Notes: generated by a model from the sequence alone, not told the origin. A stretch of 62,626 nt of DNA from Candidatus Sulfopaludibacter sp. SbA3 (GCA_945865815.1 CAMBFR010000010.1:1-62626); one strand, 5' to 3'; numbered from the stretch's first letter, positions 27,301-36,276 are shown. Numbers and translations are program-made.

Positions 27301-30300
27301 ACATTTTTCCGCGGAGATTCGAGATTTCAGACTTTCCTCGCTTCCCAACGTTCCCGAGGGCGTCGACGGTACGATGTCGATGCGAATGGAGGCTGACGCT
27401 CCGTCGGGTGACCTGAAAGCGCTGACCGCTGCCGTGGCGTTTCCCGATCTGCGATTGCGGGTGGGCAGTTACGAAATCCAGCAAGCTGGAACGTCGTCGC
27501 TCGAAATTCACGATGGCCTTGTGAACATTCGCCAGATGGAGTTCACCGGTCCCGAAACGCGCCTTCGGGTTACGGGTAACGCGGGCATCCGGAATTCAAT
27601 GGCTGCCGACCTGCTGCTTGAAGGCAATGCGGATGCGTCCATACTCAAGTTATTCACGAGAGACTTTCCAATCTCTGGAAACACGGAGGTTCGGCTGACG
27701 GCGCGGGGAAGTCTGCTCGAACCCGGCCTGGACGGATTCCTCGACATGACAAACGGACAGCTCGCGCTCGCGGAGCCCCGCGTGAACGTCGAGAACCTGA
27801 GGATGCGACTGGAACTGGCGGACAACCGGCTGACGCTGGCCCGGCTTGAGGGCGCGCTCAACGGCGGCGCGATGACGGGCGAAGGCGGCGCCACGCTGTC
27901 CGCCGCGGGAATCGATTCGGTACAGATGAAACTTGAATCCAGGGGGTTCTATCTGGAATTTCCCGAAGGCGTGCGGACCGTTTCCAATGCGGATGTAACC
28001 GTCACCGGGAACACTCAAGCACTCACGTTTTCGGGAAATGTAGACATCCTGGAAGGATCCTACAACCAGCCCCTGGCCATCGAGCGCAGCGTGTTCGGGT
28101 ATTTTTCGAATCGGCCGGCGCCGAGCGTCGTGGCGTCCGATTCGAATCTCGACTGGCTTCGAATGAACATCGGACTGCGGACACGGACTCCGCTGGCAGT
28201 CGAGACCGATTTCGCGCGCGGCAGCGTCACTGCGGATCTCCAGTTGCGCGGCTCGGCGGCCAGGCCCGGTATCACAGGCCGTATCGTTGTAGACGAAGGC
28301 GCCGAGCTTACGCTTCGCGAACGGACCTACCTGGTGGAACGCGGTGTGGTCAGTTTCACCAACGAGCGGGAGATCGAGCCTGTGCTGGATGTGATTGCAA
28401 GAACCAAGGTTCCAGGCTACGAGATCACGATGCAAGTCCAGAGCGATGCAGGCCGAAGGATCACCACCACGCTGACCTCGGAGCCGCCTTTGCCGGAAAC
28501 GGATATCGTCGCGGTCCTGGCGACGGGCCGAACGTTGTCGGAAGCGCAGTCGGCCGGAGTTGAAATCGCCAAGGAACAACTGCTCTCTTATCTGGCGGGA
28601 GGCCTTGGAGGCGGGCTGACTCAACAGGCGGGCCGCGCGATTGGGTTGAGCCAGCTCCAGATTGAGCCGAGTCTGATCGCCTCCGAGGCGGAGCCCACGG
28701 CGCGCCTCACGGTCGGCAAAAAATTCACGCCACAGCTCAACTTCGTTTACTCCATGAACCTGCGCAACAGCAGCGACCAGATCTGGATCGGCGAGTACGA
28801 TATCGCTCGCCGGTTCTCGACCCGGGCGCTTCGCCAGAACGACAACACGTACCGGTTCCAGTTCCAGCACAATCTGTTTTTCGGCGGTCTCGGCGAAGAC
28901 AACACCGACGGCCGCAACGCCGTTCCACCAAAGAGGATTGGCGCCATCCGGTTCTTCGGTGACATGCAATTCTCCGAGCCGGAGCTTCGCAGAGTCTCCG
29001 GCCTGGAACCCGGAAAACCAGACGACTTTTTCTCGGCGCGCCGCGCGCTCGACCGGATCCGCGAACACTACTCTTCGGCGGGATTTCTCGAAGCACGGAT
29101 ATCTCTGACTCGAACCGAAAACGGATCAATCGTGGATCTGCGTTTCGATCTGCAAGAGGGCCCGCGCGTTGAAATGGTTTATGAAGGCTGGAATGTATCC
29201 GGGGAAACGAAGCAGAAGATAAACAGACAATGGGAGTCTGTTCCTATCGACGCGCTCCGTCTGCAGGATGCGATTGCGCTGATCGAAAGTGAGATGGCGC
29301 AGAGCGGCTATCTCCGGGCCGGCGTTGAAACGGAGATTGCCGAAACTGCGGATAGCAAGCGCGTCTTGTTCAGCATTCAGCCCGGCATTCATCACGAGAG
29401 TTTTGCGGCGGCGTTCGAGGGTGCGAATTTCATTCGAGCATCGGATCTGGGAGAACTCCTGGAGCGCGCGGGATATATGGAGCGGCTCCATTCCAGCGGA
29501 GCCGAGGCCTCCCGGTTCATCCAGCAGCACTATGTTGCCATGGGATTCCTCGAAGCCGCCGTGGCCGAACCGCAATATGAACTGGACCTGGAATCCGGCA
29601 GCAGCCGCCTGGTGTTCCCGGTTACGGAGGGCCCGCAGTACCACTTCGGCGAAATTGTATTCTCGGGCAATCGCGTGTTCAGCGAAGGCGCTCTTCGCAG
29701 GATACCGGCCATGGTTGAGCCGGACCAGGCCGCCTCCGCCGAAGCCGTGGAGAGTGCGAGAGCAGCCGTTGAAAGTTACTACCAGGATGAGGGTTTCAAC
29801 GACGTCGTGGTTCAGTACCGCTTCAGTCCCGACAAGGAGAGACGTGTCGCGGATGTGACCTTTGAGGTGGAGGAAAACCGGCGTCGCGTGCTCGATAGCA
29901 TTCAGGTTCAAGGCAACGACAACACAAGCGGTCAGATGATCGCTTCCCAAATCGGTTTGAGTGCGGGAGATCCGGTGAGCGGCAGCAAGCTGGCGCAGGC
30001 CCGGAGCGGTCTGTACGGCACCGGCGCTTTCTCTCTTGTGGATATCGACGTATTGCCTAAGCCGGACCAGACGGGCGCGGCGGCCGGTGATGTTGCGGTT
30101 ACCCTGGTCGTGCGCGTGCGTGAAGTTCCCCCGTTCGAGCTGCGGTACGGCGGGTTTTACGACACGGAGCGCGGCATGGGCGGCATTGCGGATTTCGTGA
30201 GCCACAACGTGCTTGGTGGGGCAAGAACCGCCGGCCTGCGCACCCGGTACGACTCGGATCTGCGTGAAGTCCGCGGGTACTTCAGCCAGCCCCCGCTGGG

Positions 30301-31135
30301 GCGGCTGCCGTTGAAATCCGTGGCTGCGGTGTTCTTCCGCCGTGAGTCGGAGACGGATTTTCTGACGGATCGCAAAGGCTTTTCCGGGAACGCGGAATAC
30401 CGCCTCGGGGACAAGAATACAGTTGGCGCCGGTTATCGCCTGGAGTGGGTTCACACCTACGACAAGATTCCGGACCCATTGTTCCCGTTCGACGTGCGGC
30501 TGCGCGTGGCGCCGCTGACCGGCAGCTTTACGAGGGATACTCGCGACGACACTCTCGATGCAACGCGCGGCAAGCTCATGTCCCATACGCTGGAATGGAC
30601 TCCGGGGGTTCTGGGCTCCGAACTGCGTTACGTGAAGTATTTCGGCCAGTATTTCCACTATGTGCCGTTCGGCCGGGCTTCCCAAATCCCCTGGGTGGGC
30701 GGCGCGCGGAACCGCATCGTGTATGCGGTGGGAGGCCGTGTGGGGCTGGCGCACGGTTTCGACGGACAATCCATTGCTCCCAGTGAGCGTTTCTTTTCCG
30801 GGGGCGGGACAACGATCCGTGGCTTCGATCAAAACGCGCTCGGCCCGCTGGATTTCGAGGGCCAAGCCACCGGCGGTAATGCTGTGCTGATACTGAACAA
30901 CGAATTCCGTTTTCCGGTTTATGGATTCGTGGACGGTGTGGGTTTCCTCGATGCCGGCAACGTGTACCGCCGCGTCGAAGACCTCACGCTGTCGGGACTC
31001 CGCACTTCCGCCGGCGCCGGTCTGCGGATCCGCACACCGTACGCCCTCATTCGCCTGGACTATGGAGTGAACGTGCGTCCTCGCCCAGGAGAACCCCGCG
31101 GTAAATTTTTCTTCAGCATCGGGCAGGCGTTTTGA
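24362..31135 (+). CDS. TamB-like / five-POTRA Omp85 (BamA-like) fusion protein
   Basis: This single uninterrupted frame of 2257 residues joins two proteins that are normally separate. Residues 9-28 form an N-terminal membrane anchor. Residues about 35-1510 are repetitive beta-strand sequence of the AsmA/TamB type, ending in the conserved TamB C-terminal region (LTVGKKFTPQLNFVYSMNL). Then come five POTRA-like domains at roughly 1525-1599, 1600-1676, 1677-1758, 1759-1838 and 1839-1922. The 16-strand-type barrel (about 1923-2257) carries the Omp85 loop-6 motif IRGF (R2153) in GGGTTIRGFDQNALGP, and it ends in a terminal phenylalanine. In other bacteria TamB is anchored in the inner membrane and its C-terminus docks on the POTRA of TamA or BamA. 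Here the docking partners are covalently linked. Expected role: outer-membrane protein or lipid delivery. Confidence 0.92.
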   Translation: MSARRVLRFSAILAAGALLLTGLILGLLHTSPAKQYILAEARAALERQGILFEASGLDYDLFSLRFTIADLRIRAVAAPDLPELFRADLASVDLHLLDLLRGRYRVQSADIQAPRIHFVTDEQGRTNLPAPASESAGEPADWFVDVLRVSGGSLTAEDRRRHVDVRLPAWQATVQGDEEGVRETLTWTTDSPGEIRHPGGSIPIDAVTAELVLEKRDNRIDVRDVRIASGASDLQASGSIRDLAAPVLDLTTSGTVALAELARILRLGEAMSGELRVQAAVRGPASSPEISGGMEGERIALPFLGESGVQAQASYDLAANRLRVSTFALRSPMASAAGNADLALDSAAGESRVEIGLESVEFRRLTRLLDLPIPITGQASGRVRASWPGLSYRSLSGNGQIRLRDVNATDGSIKIVKLGGPLDLVVREGSIRITASPLIAEGARIEGEFGLSAQNAVDGSIRIDLSGAGAVLEDAPVSGALSATIQLAGTLTRPLIEARLEAPALSYGGIDGIRIEAAAHYASDVIDIDEAFVRWQGQTLETRGRIAFAGESSSLDIAVELPDAALGPVLAGIPDLNIPATGRISASAAVTGTIENPLVRLQLRTAGLEAYNEPLGTLSAEARFENETIYLDNIVLNHDEGSLRADGRLDVVSRNYDLNVEGRGLKLWHFVSPEGFPVRGTIALAGRVHGTLADPEASLRIEAAGLRVQDHDLGDLGADVTVSGRSAAIEATLPSFGSTANASIRIDRPFSTEFTLRTNDVDISRLLLEPNMDLAGRVTATITGNGPLADSSAMQLLARIEPLDLRWMGRSVTSDGPIAVELANGNLTVRELSLRTANSTARLAGSFPLTNTAMPGNLGIDVDARLEDLLQFLAGEEDAGVNSPPQVEGRLGVHANLRGYSKSIEASGDITVDNATIAAGVLPAPLTNVNLKATMADGKLELERLTGAWGSAIIEARGNLPLSLIVPSLPVALSESARPSHFSAEIRDFRLSSLPNVPEGVDGTMSMRMEADAPSGDLKALTAAVAFPDLRLRVGSYEIQQAGTSSLEIHDGLVNIRQMEFTGPETRLRVTGNAGIRNSMAADLLLEGNADASILKLFTRDFPISGNTEVRLTARGSLLEPGLDGFLDMTNGQLALAEPRVNVENLRMRLELADNRLTLARLEGALNGGAMTGEGGATLSAAGIDSVQMKLESRGFYLEFPEGVRTVSNADVTVTGNTQALTFSGNVDILEGSYNQPLAIERSVFGYFSNRPAPSVVASDSNLDWLRMNIGLRTRTPLAVETDFARGSVTADLQLRGSAARPGITGRIVVDEGAELTLRERTYLVERGVVSFTNEREIEPVLDVIARTKVPGYEITMQVQSDAGRRITTTLTSEPPLPETDIVAVLATGRTLSEAQSAGVEIAKEQLLSYLAGGLGGGLTQQAGRAIGLSQLQIEPSLIASEAEPTARLTVGKKFTPQLNFVYSMNLRNSSDQIWIGEYDIARRFSTRALRQNDNTYRFQFQHNLFFGGLGEDNTDGRNAVPPKRIGAIRFFGDMQFSEPELRRVSGLEPGKPDDFFSARRALDRIREHYSSAGFLEARISLTRTENGSIVDLRFDLQEGPRVEMVYEGWNVSGETKQKINRQWESVPIDALRLQDAIALIESEMAQSGYLRAGVETEIAETADSKRVLFSIQPGIHHESFAAAFEGANFIRASDLGELLERAGYMERLHSSGAEASRFIQQHYVAMGFLEAAVAEPQYELDLESGSSRLVFPVTEGPQYHFGEIVFSGNRVFSEGALRRIPAMVEPDQAASAEAVESARAAVESYYQDEGFNDVVVQYRFSPDKERRVADVTFEVEENRRRVLDSIQVQGNDNTSGQMIASQIGLSAGDPVSGSKLAQARSGLYGTGAFSLVDIDVLPKPDQTGAAAGDVAVTLVVRVREVPPFELRYGGFYDTERGMGGIADFVSHNVLGGARTAGLRTRYDSDLREVRGYFSQPPLGRLPLKSVAAVFFRRESETDFLTDRKGFSGNAEYRLGDKNTVGAGYRLEWVHTYDKIPDPLFPFDVRLRVAPLTGSFTRDTRDDTLDATRGKLMSHTLEWTPGVLGSELRYVKYFGQYFHYVPFGRASQIPWVGGARNRIVYAVGGRVGLAHGFDGQSIAPSERFFSGGGTTIRGFDQNALGPLDFEGQATGGNAVLILNNEFRFPVYGFVDGVGFLDAGNVYRRVEDLTLSGLRTSAGAGLRIRTPYALIRLDYGVNVRPRPGEPRGKFFFSIGQAF

Positions 31136-31141
31136 AAACGT

Positions 31142-32575
31142 CTACGGGAAGACACCCAACTGTTCGTACGTCAGCGCGACTTTCTCGATGGCAATGATGA
31201 AAGCCGCGGTGCGCAGGCTTTCCTGCGGTACGCGCGCGTGGAACACCTCGCGTATTTCCCGATAGGCGGAAACCATGGTCTCTGCAAGGCCCGAGTTGAC
31301 AAGGTCGATTTCCTCCGGGCCGCGCACGAGGAATTGTTTGTCGGCTGCGGGAATCTCTTTGCCGATCGCCTTCTCGATTGTGCTGACGAGCCTTTGGCTC
31401 TTGATCTCTTCAAGGTTCTTCTGAAGTCTTCCGAAGCGCATGTGCGAAAGGTTTTTGCCCCACTCAAAATAAGAGACTGTCACGCCGCCCGCGTTCAGGT
31501 AGATGTCGGGGATGATGAAAATGCCACGCGAGAGCAGGGATTTCTCAGCTCCGGGTGTAGTCGGCCCGTTGGCCGCCTCGGCAATGACCTTCGCGCGGAT
31601 ACGGTCGCAGTTTTCGAGAGTGATCTGGTTTTCGAGCGCGGCGGGAATCAGGATGTCGCAGGGAATGTCCCAGATTGAGTCGGGAGGCCGGGTTTCCGCT
31701 CCAGGGAAGTTTTTGATTGAACCGGTTTGTTTCTTGAACTGGTTGAGACTTTCGATATCCAGGCCTTTGGGGTCGTACACCGAGCTGTCCCATTCCGCCA
31801 CACCGATGATCTTGCAACCGTCTTCCTCCGAGAGAAACTTGGCGCCGTAATAGCCCACGTTGCCAAAGCCCTGGAAAACGACAGTCTTGCCCTCGAGCCC
31901 GGGACTGAGCCCCAATGTTTTCAGGTCTTCCATGTGCTGGAATGCTTCACGGATTCCATATTGGACACCGCGTCCGGTTGCTTCCCGCCTTCCACTGATG
32001 CCACCCTGCGACACCGGTTTTCCGGTCACGCACGCGAGGTTGTCGATTCCTCCCGGATGAAACGTGTCGTAGGTGTCGGCGATCCATGCCATTTCGCGTT
32101 CGCCGGTCCCGACATCGGGAGCGGGAACATTTTCGCCGGGACCGATGAAAAGCTTGCGAATGAGCTCGGCTGTGAATCGGCGCGTGATCTTCTCCAGCTG
32201 TTCCGGCGTGTACTTCCGGGGATCCAGGCGAACACCACCTTTTGACCCGCCGAACGGAACGTCGACGATCGCGCATTTGTAGGTCATAAGGGCGGCCAAA
32301 GCCATGATTTCGTCCTGGTTGACCATCTCGCTGTATCGCAGGCCGCCTTTGACGGGTTTCTTGTGCTGGCTGTGTTCCGCGCGCCATCCCTCGAATATTT
32401 CGTAATGGTCGCCGCCGAAGCGAACTGGAAACTGGAAATAGTAGACGCTGTTACAGGCCTTGATTTGACTGAGGAGCGCGGGATGGATCTTCAGGTGCTT
32501 CGCAGCGCGGTCAAACTGTTGCGAAACGATCCGATTAAAGTTCAGGTCCTCATGGACTGCCTTTGGCGTGGCCAT
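31142..32575 (-). CDS. Glu/Leu/Phe/Val dehydrogenase (glutamate dehydrogenase)
   Basis: This 477-residue cytosolic oxidoreductase is expected to interconvert glutamate and 2-oxoglutarate plus ammonium with NAD(P). The dimerisation domain contains KGGLRYS and PFGGSKGGVRLDP with the catalytic lysine, and the Rossmann domain has VVFQGFGNVGYYGAKFLSEE. Substrate motifs around AALENQITLENCDRIRAKVIAEAANGPTTP (residues about 320-350) are also present. Glutamate specificity is likely but not certain, because leucine and phenylalanine dehydrogenases share the fold. A GGAGA ribosome site precedes the minus-strand ATG. It ends only six bases from the TamB-BamA stop, tail to tail. Confidence 0.9.
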   Translation of the reverse strand: MATPKAVHEDLNFNRIVSQQFDRAAKHLKIHPALLSQIKACNSVYYFQFPVRFGGDHYEIFEGWRAEHSQHKKPVKGGLRYSEMVNQDEIMALAALMTYKCAIVDVPFGGSKGGVRLDPRKYTPEQLEKITRRFTAELIRKLFIGPGENVPAPDVGTGEREMAWIADTYDTFHPGGIDNLACVTGKPVSQGGISGRREATGRGVQYGIREAFQHMEDLKTLGLSPGLEGKTVVFQGFGNVGYYGAKFLSEEDGCKIIGVAEWDSSVYDPKGLDIESLNQFKKQTGSIKNFPGAETRPPDSIWDIPCDILIPAALENQITLENCDRIRAKVIAEAANGPTTPGAEKSLLSRGIFIIPDIYLNAGGVTVSYFEWGKNLSHMRFGRLQKNLEEIKSQRLVSTIEKAIGKEIPAADKQFLVRGPEEIDLVNSGLAETMVSAYREIREVFHARVPQESLRTAAFIIAIEKVALTYEQLGVFP

Positions 32576-32606
32576 TCGATGGTCTCCAGTGTGTGATGGC
32601 TGCGTT

Positions 32607-33824
32607 CTATTTACGGAAACGAACTTCCACGTACTCGTCCAGAATTCCGATAAAGTCGTCGACGATGGTCGGTCCCTTGAGTGTCGTCATGAGGCGGCCG
32701 TCCACGTACACCGGCGCTCTTGGTTCCTCGCCCGTGCCCGGCAGAGAGATACCGATGTCGGCGTGCTTGGATTCGCCCGGTCCGTTCACAACGCATCCCA
32801 TGACGGCGACCTTCATGTCCTCGATTCCGGGATACAGGCCCTTCCAGGTTGCCCTCCGCGAATCCAGATAGCCCTGAATGTCGGTTGCCAGTTCCTGGAA
32901 AACCGTGCTGGTGGTTCGGCCGCATCCGGGGCACGCAGTGACTCGCGCCGAAAAATTGCGTATGCCGAGGCTTTGAAGAATGTCCTGGCACGTGCGCACC
33001 TCTTCAGTCCGGTCGCCGCCGGGCGCGGGTGTGAGGCTGACGCGGATTGTATCTCCGATCCCTTCCTGCAGGAGCACTCCAAGCGCGGCGGTGCTGGAAA
33101 CAATGCCACTGCGGCCCAGTCCTGCCTCGGTGAGTCCGAGATGTAACGCGTATTCGGAGCGTCGCGCAAGTTCTCGATAAACGTCGATCAGATCCTGCAC
33201 TCCGGATACTTTCGCGCTGAGAATGATGCTGTCGGCCGGCATTCCATACGATCGTGCCAGCTCTGCGGATTCGATGGCGCTCAGCACCATTGCCTCCTTG
33301 ATGACGTCTTCCGCGGATTTCGGAAATTCCCGTTTTCCATTTTCGTCCATGAGACGAGTGACCAGGTTCTGGTCGAGCGATCCCCAGTTCACGCCGATCC
33401 GGACGGGTTTGGCGTTTTCGAGGGCGACTTCGATGATGGCGCGGAAATTGTCGTCATGTTGACGGCCCATCCCCACGTTTCCGGGATTGATGCGGTACTT
33501 ATCGAGGGCGGCGGCGCACTCCGGCGTCTGGCGAAGGAGAATGTGCCCGTTGTAATGAAAGTCGCCGATGATTGGCGTTGTCATACCCCTGTCCCGCAGC
33601 CGCGCGACAATATCGGGAACGGCCCGTGCCGCTTCGGGGGTATTGACGGTCACTCGAACGAGCTCCGATCCCGCAAGCGCGAGTGCCTGAATCTGTCCGG
33701 CAGTCGCCGCTGCGTCAGCGGTATCGGTGTTCGTCATGGATTGCACGGCAATCGAGTGGTCGCCGCCAATCCAGACTTCACCGACTTTGACCGGAATGGA
33801 TCTTCTGCGAATGATTTCAGCCAT
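32607..33824 (-). CDS. ispG: 4-hydroxy-3-methylbut-2-enyl-diphosphate synthase
   Basis: This 405-residue iron-sulfur enzyme catalyses the penultimate step of the MEP isoprenoid pathway, reductively opening MEcPP to HMBPP. The TIM-barrel part begins [30 protein letters not shown]. The C-terminal part has the cluster cysteines in CPGCGRTT and [10 protein letters not shown]. Length is normal for bacterial one-domain-insert-free IspG. The ATG lies eight bases after a minus-strand TATAAT, so the transcript is likely leaderless or nearly so. The gene is divergent from thymidine kinase with only 38 bases between starts. Confidence 0.95.
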   Translation of the reverse strand: MAEIIRRRSIPVKVGEVWIGGDHSIAVQSMTNTDTADAAATAGQIQALALAGSELVRVTVNTPEAARAVPDIVARLRDRGMTTPIIGDFHYNGHILLRQTPECAAALDKYRINPGNVGMGRQHDDNFRAIIEVALENAKPVRIGVNWGSLDQNLVTRLMDENGKREFPKSAEDVIKEAMVLSAIESAELARSYGMPADSIILSAKVSGVQDLIDVYRELARRSEYALHLGLTEAGLGRSGIVSSTAALGVLLQEGIGDTIRVSLTPAPGGDRTEEVRTCQDILQSLGIRNFSARVTACPGCGRTTSTVFQELATDIQGYLDSRRATWKGLYPGIEDMKVAVMGCVVNGPGESKHADIGISLPGTGEEPRAPVYVDGRLMTTLKGPTIVDDFIGILDEYVEVRFRK

Positions 33825-33831
33825 TGCACGA

Positions 33832-33842
33832 TATTATAGCAA
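33832..33842. promoter_or_regulatory. Overlapping divergent -10 elements between ispG and tdk
   Basis: On the minus strand TTGCTATAAT (33842-33833) is an extended -10 for ispG, ending eight bases before its ATG. On the plus strand TATTAT (33832-33837) can serve tdk. The two -10 boxes share the same bases, so the two transcription units probably compete for polymerase. Neither side has a good -35. This is inferred from sequence only. Confidence 0.5.
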
Positions 33843-33862
33843 CGCGTGGACGGGGATTTTTT

Positions 33863-34438
33863 ATGAGCGAGCAATTCCAACATAGCCGCCACAGTCTCGG
33901 CTGGATCGAAGTAATTTGCGGCAGTATGTTCAGCGGAAAGAGTGAGGAACTGATCCGGCGGCTTCGGCGCGCGCAGATCGGCCGGCAGCGCGTGCAGATC
34001 TTCAAACCCAGGCTGGACGACAGGTACAGCGAAGATCATATCGTCAGTCACAGCGACATGAAGATCAAGTCGCAGCTCGTCGGGCAGGCACGGGAGATCA
34101 TCGATGCGGTCGACGGACGCACGCAGGTGATCGGAATCGACGAGGGGCAGTTCTTCGATCTCGAACTCGTTTTGGTCTGCAACAGGCTGGCCGATATGGG
34201 AAAGCGCGTCATCGTCGCAGGTCTCGACCAGGACTTTCGCGGCCGGCCGTTTGATCCGATGCCTCAGTTGCTTTCAATCGCGGAATACATCACAAAAACT
34301 CTCGCCATCTGCGTCCTGTGCGGCGCGCCGGCGAATCGAACGCAGCGCCTTGTGGAAAGCTCAGACAGGCTCCTGGTGGGTGACGGCGGCGCCTACGAGG
34401 CTCGGTGCCGCCTCTGTTTCGAGCCGCCGCTGGACTGA
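33863..34438 (+). CDS. tdk: Thymidine kinase
   Basis: This 191-residue type II (TK1-like) kinase phosphorylates thymidine in pyrimidine salvage. The P-loop G20-SMFSGKS-27 is followed by the DEGQFF motif (Walker B region), [11 protein letters not shown], and a zinc-binding lasso with CVLC and CRLC cysteine pairs. ATG 33863 gives the normal N-terminus just before the P-loop; a TTG at 33824 would overlap ispG and is rejected. The next gene begins five bases after its stop. Confidence 0.95.
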   Translation: MSEQFQHSRHSLGWIEVICGSMFSGKSEELIRRLRRAQIGRQRVQIFKPRLDDRYSEDHIVSHSDMKIKSQLVGQAREIIDAVDGRTQVIGIDEGQFFDLELVLVCNRLADMGKRVIVAGLDQDFRGRPFDPMPQLLSIAEYITKTLAICVLCGAPANRTQRLVESSDRLLVGDGGAYEARCRLCFEPPLD

Positions 34439-34442
34439 CTCG

Positions 34443-34868
34443 ATGTTCAGCATTCCCCTCCATCTGCTGGTAGTCCACTTTCCGATAGCCCTCACGATCA
34501 TTGCTGTCATTTCCGACGTCTGGGCGTATCGCACGAATCGCCGGGAGCTGCATGCTACGGGCTACCGTCTTACGCTATGGGCCGCAGCGGGGGCTCTTCT
34601 TGCGGTCGGAACTGGCCTTCAGTTAATGGGGGGCGTGGGATTTGACAACGCCAGAACGACTGCCCATGCGGGCGCCGGCATCGTTGCGGGAATTTGTCTT
34701 ATTGCGCTGGCGATCATTCGATACTCCGCGCACACGGCGGGGAGGGACTCCAGGGAACAATATCCAATGACGTGGCTGGTGTTGGAAGTGGCGGCGGGAG
34801 TGATGGTCGCGGCGGCCGCTATCAGCGGCCACCGCCTGGTGCTCTTGGGTGGAGGTCCCGGCCTTTAA
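34443..34868 (+). CDS. DUF2231-like small membrane protein
   Basis: This 141-residue inner-membrane protein has four hydrophobic helices (about residues 5-27, 42-62, 76-94 and 110-132). The opening LHLLVVHFPIALTII is typical of DUF2231 proteins, whose function is unknown. It follows tdk closely and is probably cotranscribed. Its stop codon overlaps the stop of the convergent coiled-coil gene. I chose ATG 34443 because upstream in-frame sequence is a shadow of tdk. Confidence 0.7.
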   Translation: MFSIPLHLLVVHFPIALTIIAVISDVWAYRTNRRELHATGYRLTLWAAAGALLAVGTGLQLMGGVGFDNARTTAHAGAGIVAGICLIALAIIRYSAHTAGRDSREQYPMTWLVLEVAAGVMVAAAAISGHRLVLLGGGPGL

Positions 34869-35809
34869 TCTCGGAACACGGGCCGTTCCGCAGCCAGGAC
34901 TTTGTCTTTCGGCGCGCTCAGGTATCCGCGGATGCGGTCCTTGTCGACGAAATTCACGACGATTTCATAGCGCAGTTTGTCGCGGCCGACCAGAAACTGA
35001 ACGGGTTCGTTGGCGGTCCGATCCTTCTTTTCGAGCTTGGCATCGTCAACTCCGATGACGACGTCGTATTTCTGCTTCTTCTGATCGGTCTTTCGCACTT
35101 CCAGCTGAACGTCGGCTACGCGCTGCATGACATCCTTTTTGCCTTTCCGGATGTCGAATTCGAAGAAGTCGCGGTCACCCTTCAGACGCAGCTCGGCAAG
35201 CTCGCTGGCATTGCGCGCAATCTGCTGGCTTAGAGTGGTTCGGACATCGGTTATTTCGCGGCGGCTTTCGGCAAGATCGGCTCGCGTGGCATCGAGATTC
35301 GCGGCAACGGTCTTGACTTCGCCCGACACGGTTCCGATCTTGGATGCCGCATCCTGCTGGATCTCGACGGCCTTCGCAGTCGCTTCCGCGCGAACAGCGG
35401 CGACATTCGCGGCCACCTCGGTTGATGCCGCTTTGGTAGCCAGTTCGGTTTCGAGCGCCTGCTTAGCGGCTTCCTGCTCTACTCTCAAGCGTTCTGCAAA
35501 CTGTCTCGCGCTCGTGAGTTCCTTGTCCGTTACGCCCAGCCTGTCCGTGACAACATCAAGGTCCGACGCCATCTCTGCCGCTTCGTTCCGGACCGACTTG
35601 ATCTCATCATTGAGTTGAGCCTGCAGTTGGGATTCCAGCACCGTGATGCGCTCCTCGAGGGTCGCGCGCGTGGAGTAAGCGCTGTAGCCAACGCCTGCGA
35701 TCAAGACTAAACAAACAACAAGCGCCACTATGATCCAATTGCCCTGCCCCTGGTTTGGAGGCGCTGGCGGAATGGCCGAGCCGCCCTGTTTTGGTTTCAA
35801 GCTGAACAT
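34865..35809 (-). CDS. Membrane-anchored coiled-coil protein of unknown function
   Basis: This 314-residue protein has a proline-rich cytoplasmic lead (residues 1-25), one transmembrane helix (about 26-47), a long alanine- and glutamate-rich coiled coil (about 50-205), and a C-terminal domain (about 210-314, FFEFDIRKGKKDVMQRVADVQLEVRK...KYDVVIGVDDAKLEKKD). The topology suggests a periplasmic domain on a stalk. I do not recognise the C-terminal fold. No enzymatic motif is present. The gene is alone on its strand. Confidence 0.65.
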   Translation of the reverse strand: MFSLKPKQGGSAIPPAPPNQGQGNWIIVALVVCLVLIAGVGYSAYSTRATLEERITVLESQLQAQLNDEIKSVRNEAAEMASDLDVVTDRLGVTDKELTSARQFAERLRVEQEAAKQALETELATKAASTEVAANVAAVRAEATAKAVEIQQDAASKIGTVSGEVKTVAANLDATRADLAESRREITDVRTTLSQQIARNASELAELRLKGDRDFFEFDIRKGKKDVMQRVADVQLEVRKTDQKKQKYDVVIGVDDAKLEKKDRTANEPVQFLVGRDKLRYEIVVNFVDKDRIRGYLSAPKDKVLAAERPVFRD

Positions 35810-35919
35810 TCGATGTCCTTTCTAATAAGGGTTCTAAAACCTCCCTATTATCCACGATTACCGCTGTTTAGACGAGCCCGGAGTAAAAAGCGTGAGAGAG
35901 TGCTAACATTCCGCCCGCT

Positions 35920-36267
35920 GTGGCCGCGAATCGGATTTACGCCGTCGTCAGACGAATTCCCCGCGGAAAGGTGCTGTCCTACGGTGATGTCGGCCGGCTG
36001 GCGGGGACAGGTCCGCGCCAGGTGGCCGGAGCAATGAAAACGTGTCCGGCGGGTTTGCCCTGGCATCGCGTCGTTGGCGCGGGAGGAGTGATTCGCACTC
36101 CAGGGGAAACAGCATGGATGCAGCGCGAGTTGCTGATAGCTGAGGGCGTCCGATTCCGCGGCGCACGGTTATCGTATCGCTTGCATAAGTGGAGTCATGG
36201 CCAGACAGAGCAGAGCGTGGATCCCATACGGATGAAGCTGCCGGTGCGGAACGGCAAAGGACGATGA
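35920..36267 (+). CDS. Alkyltransferase-like protein (MGMT DNA-binding domain, Trp for Cys)
   Basis: This 115-residue protein matches the DNA-binding domain of O6-methylguanine-DNA methyltransferase (RIPRGKVLSYGDVGRLAGTGPRQVAGAM). The active-site PCHRV motif reads PWHRVV, with W48 replacing the nucleophilic cysteine. That is the hallmark of alkyltransferase-like (ATL) proteins. They bind and flip O6-alkylguanine but cannot repair it, and they hand lesions to nucleotide excision repair. The start is a GTG with no strong ribosome site. The C-terminal tail is longer than usual and ends in a basic stretch. Confidence 0.85.
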   Translation: MAANRIYAVVRRIPRGKVLSYGDVGRLAGTGPRQVAGAMKTCPAGLPWHRVVGAGGVIRTPGETAWMQRELLIAEGVRFRGARLSYRLHKWSHGQTEQSVDPIRMKLPVRNGKGR

Positions 36268-36276
36268 GGTAAGAAA

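Noticed and set aside
27650-30865. Two long antisense frames (472 and 579 codons) opposite the TamB-BamA gene
   Set aside because: Their predicted proteins are rich in Arg, His and Gly without any domain, as expected from the third-position bias of the opposite strand in GC-rich DNA. The plus strand has clear domains throughout.
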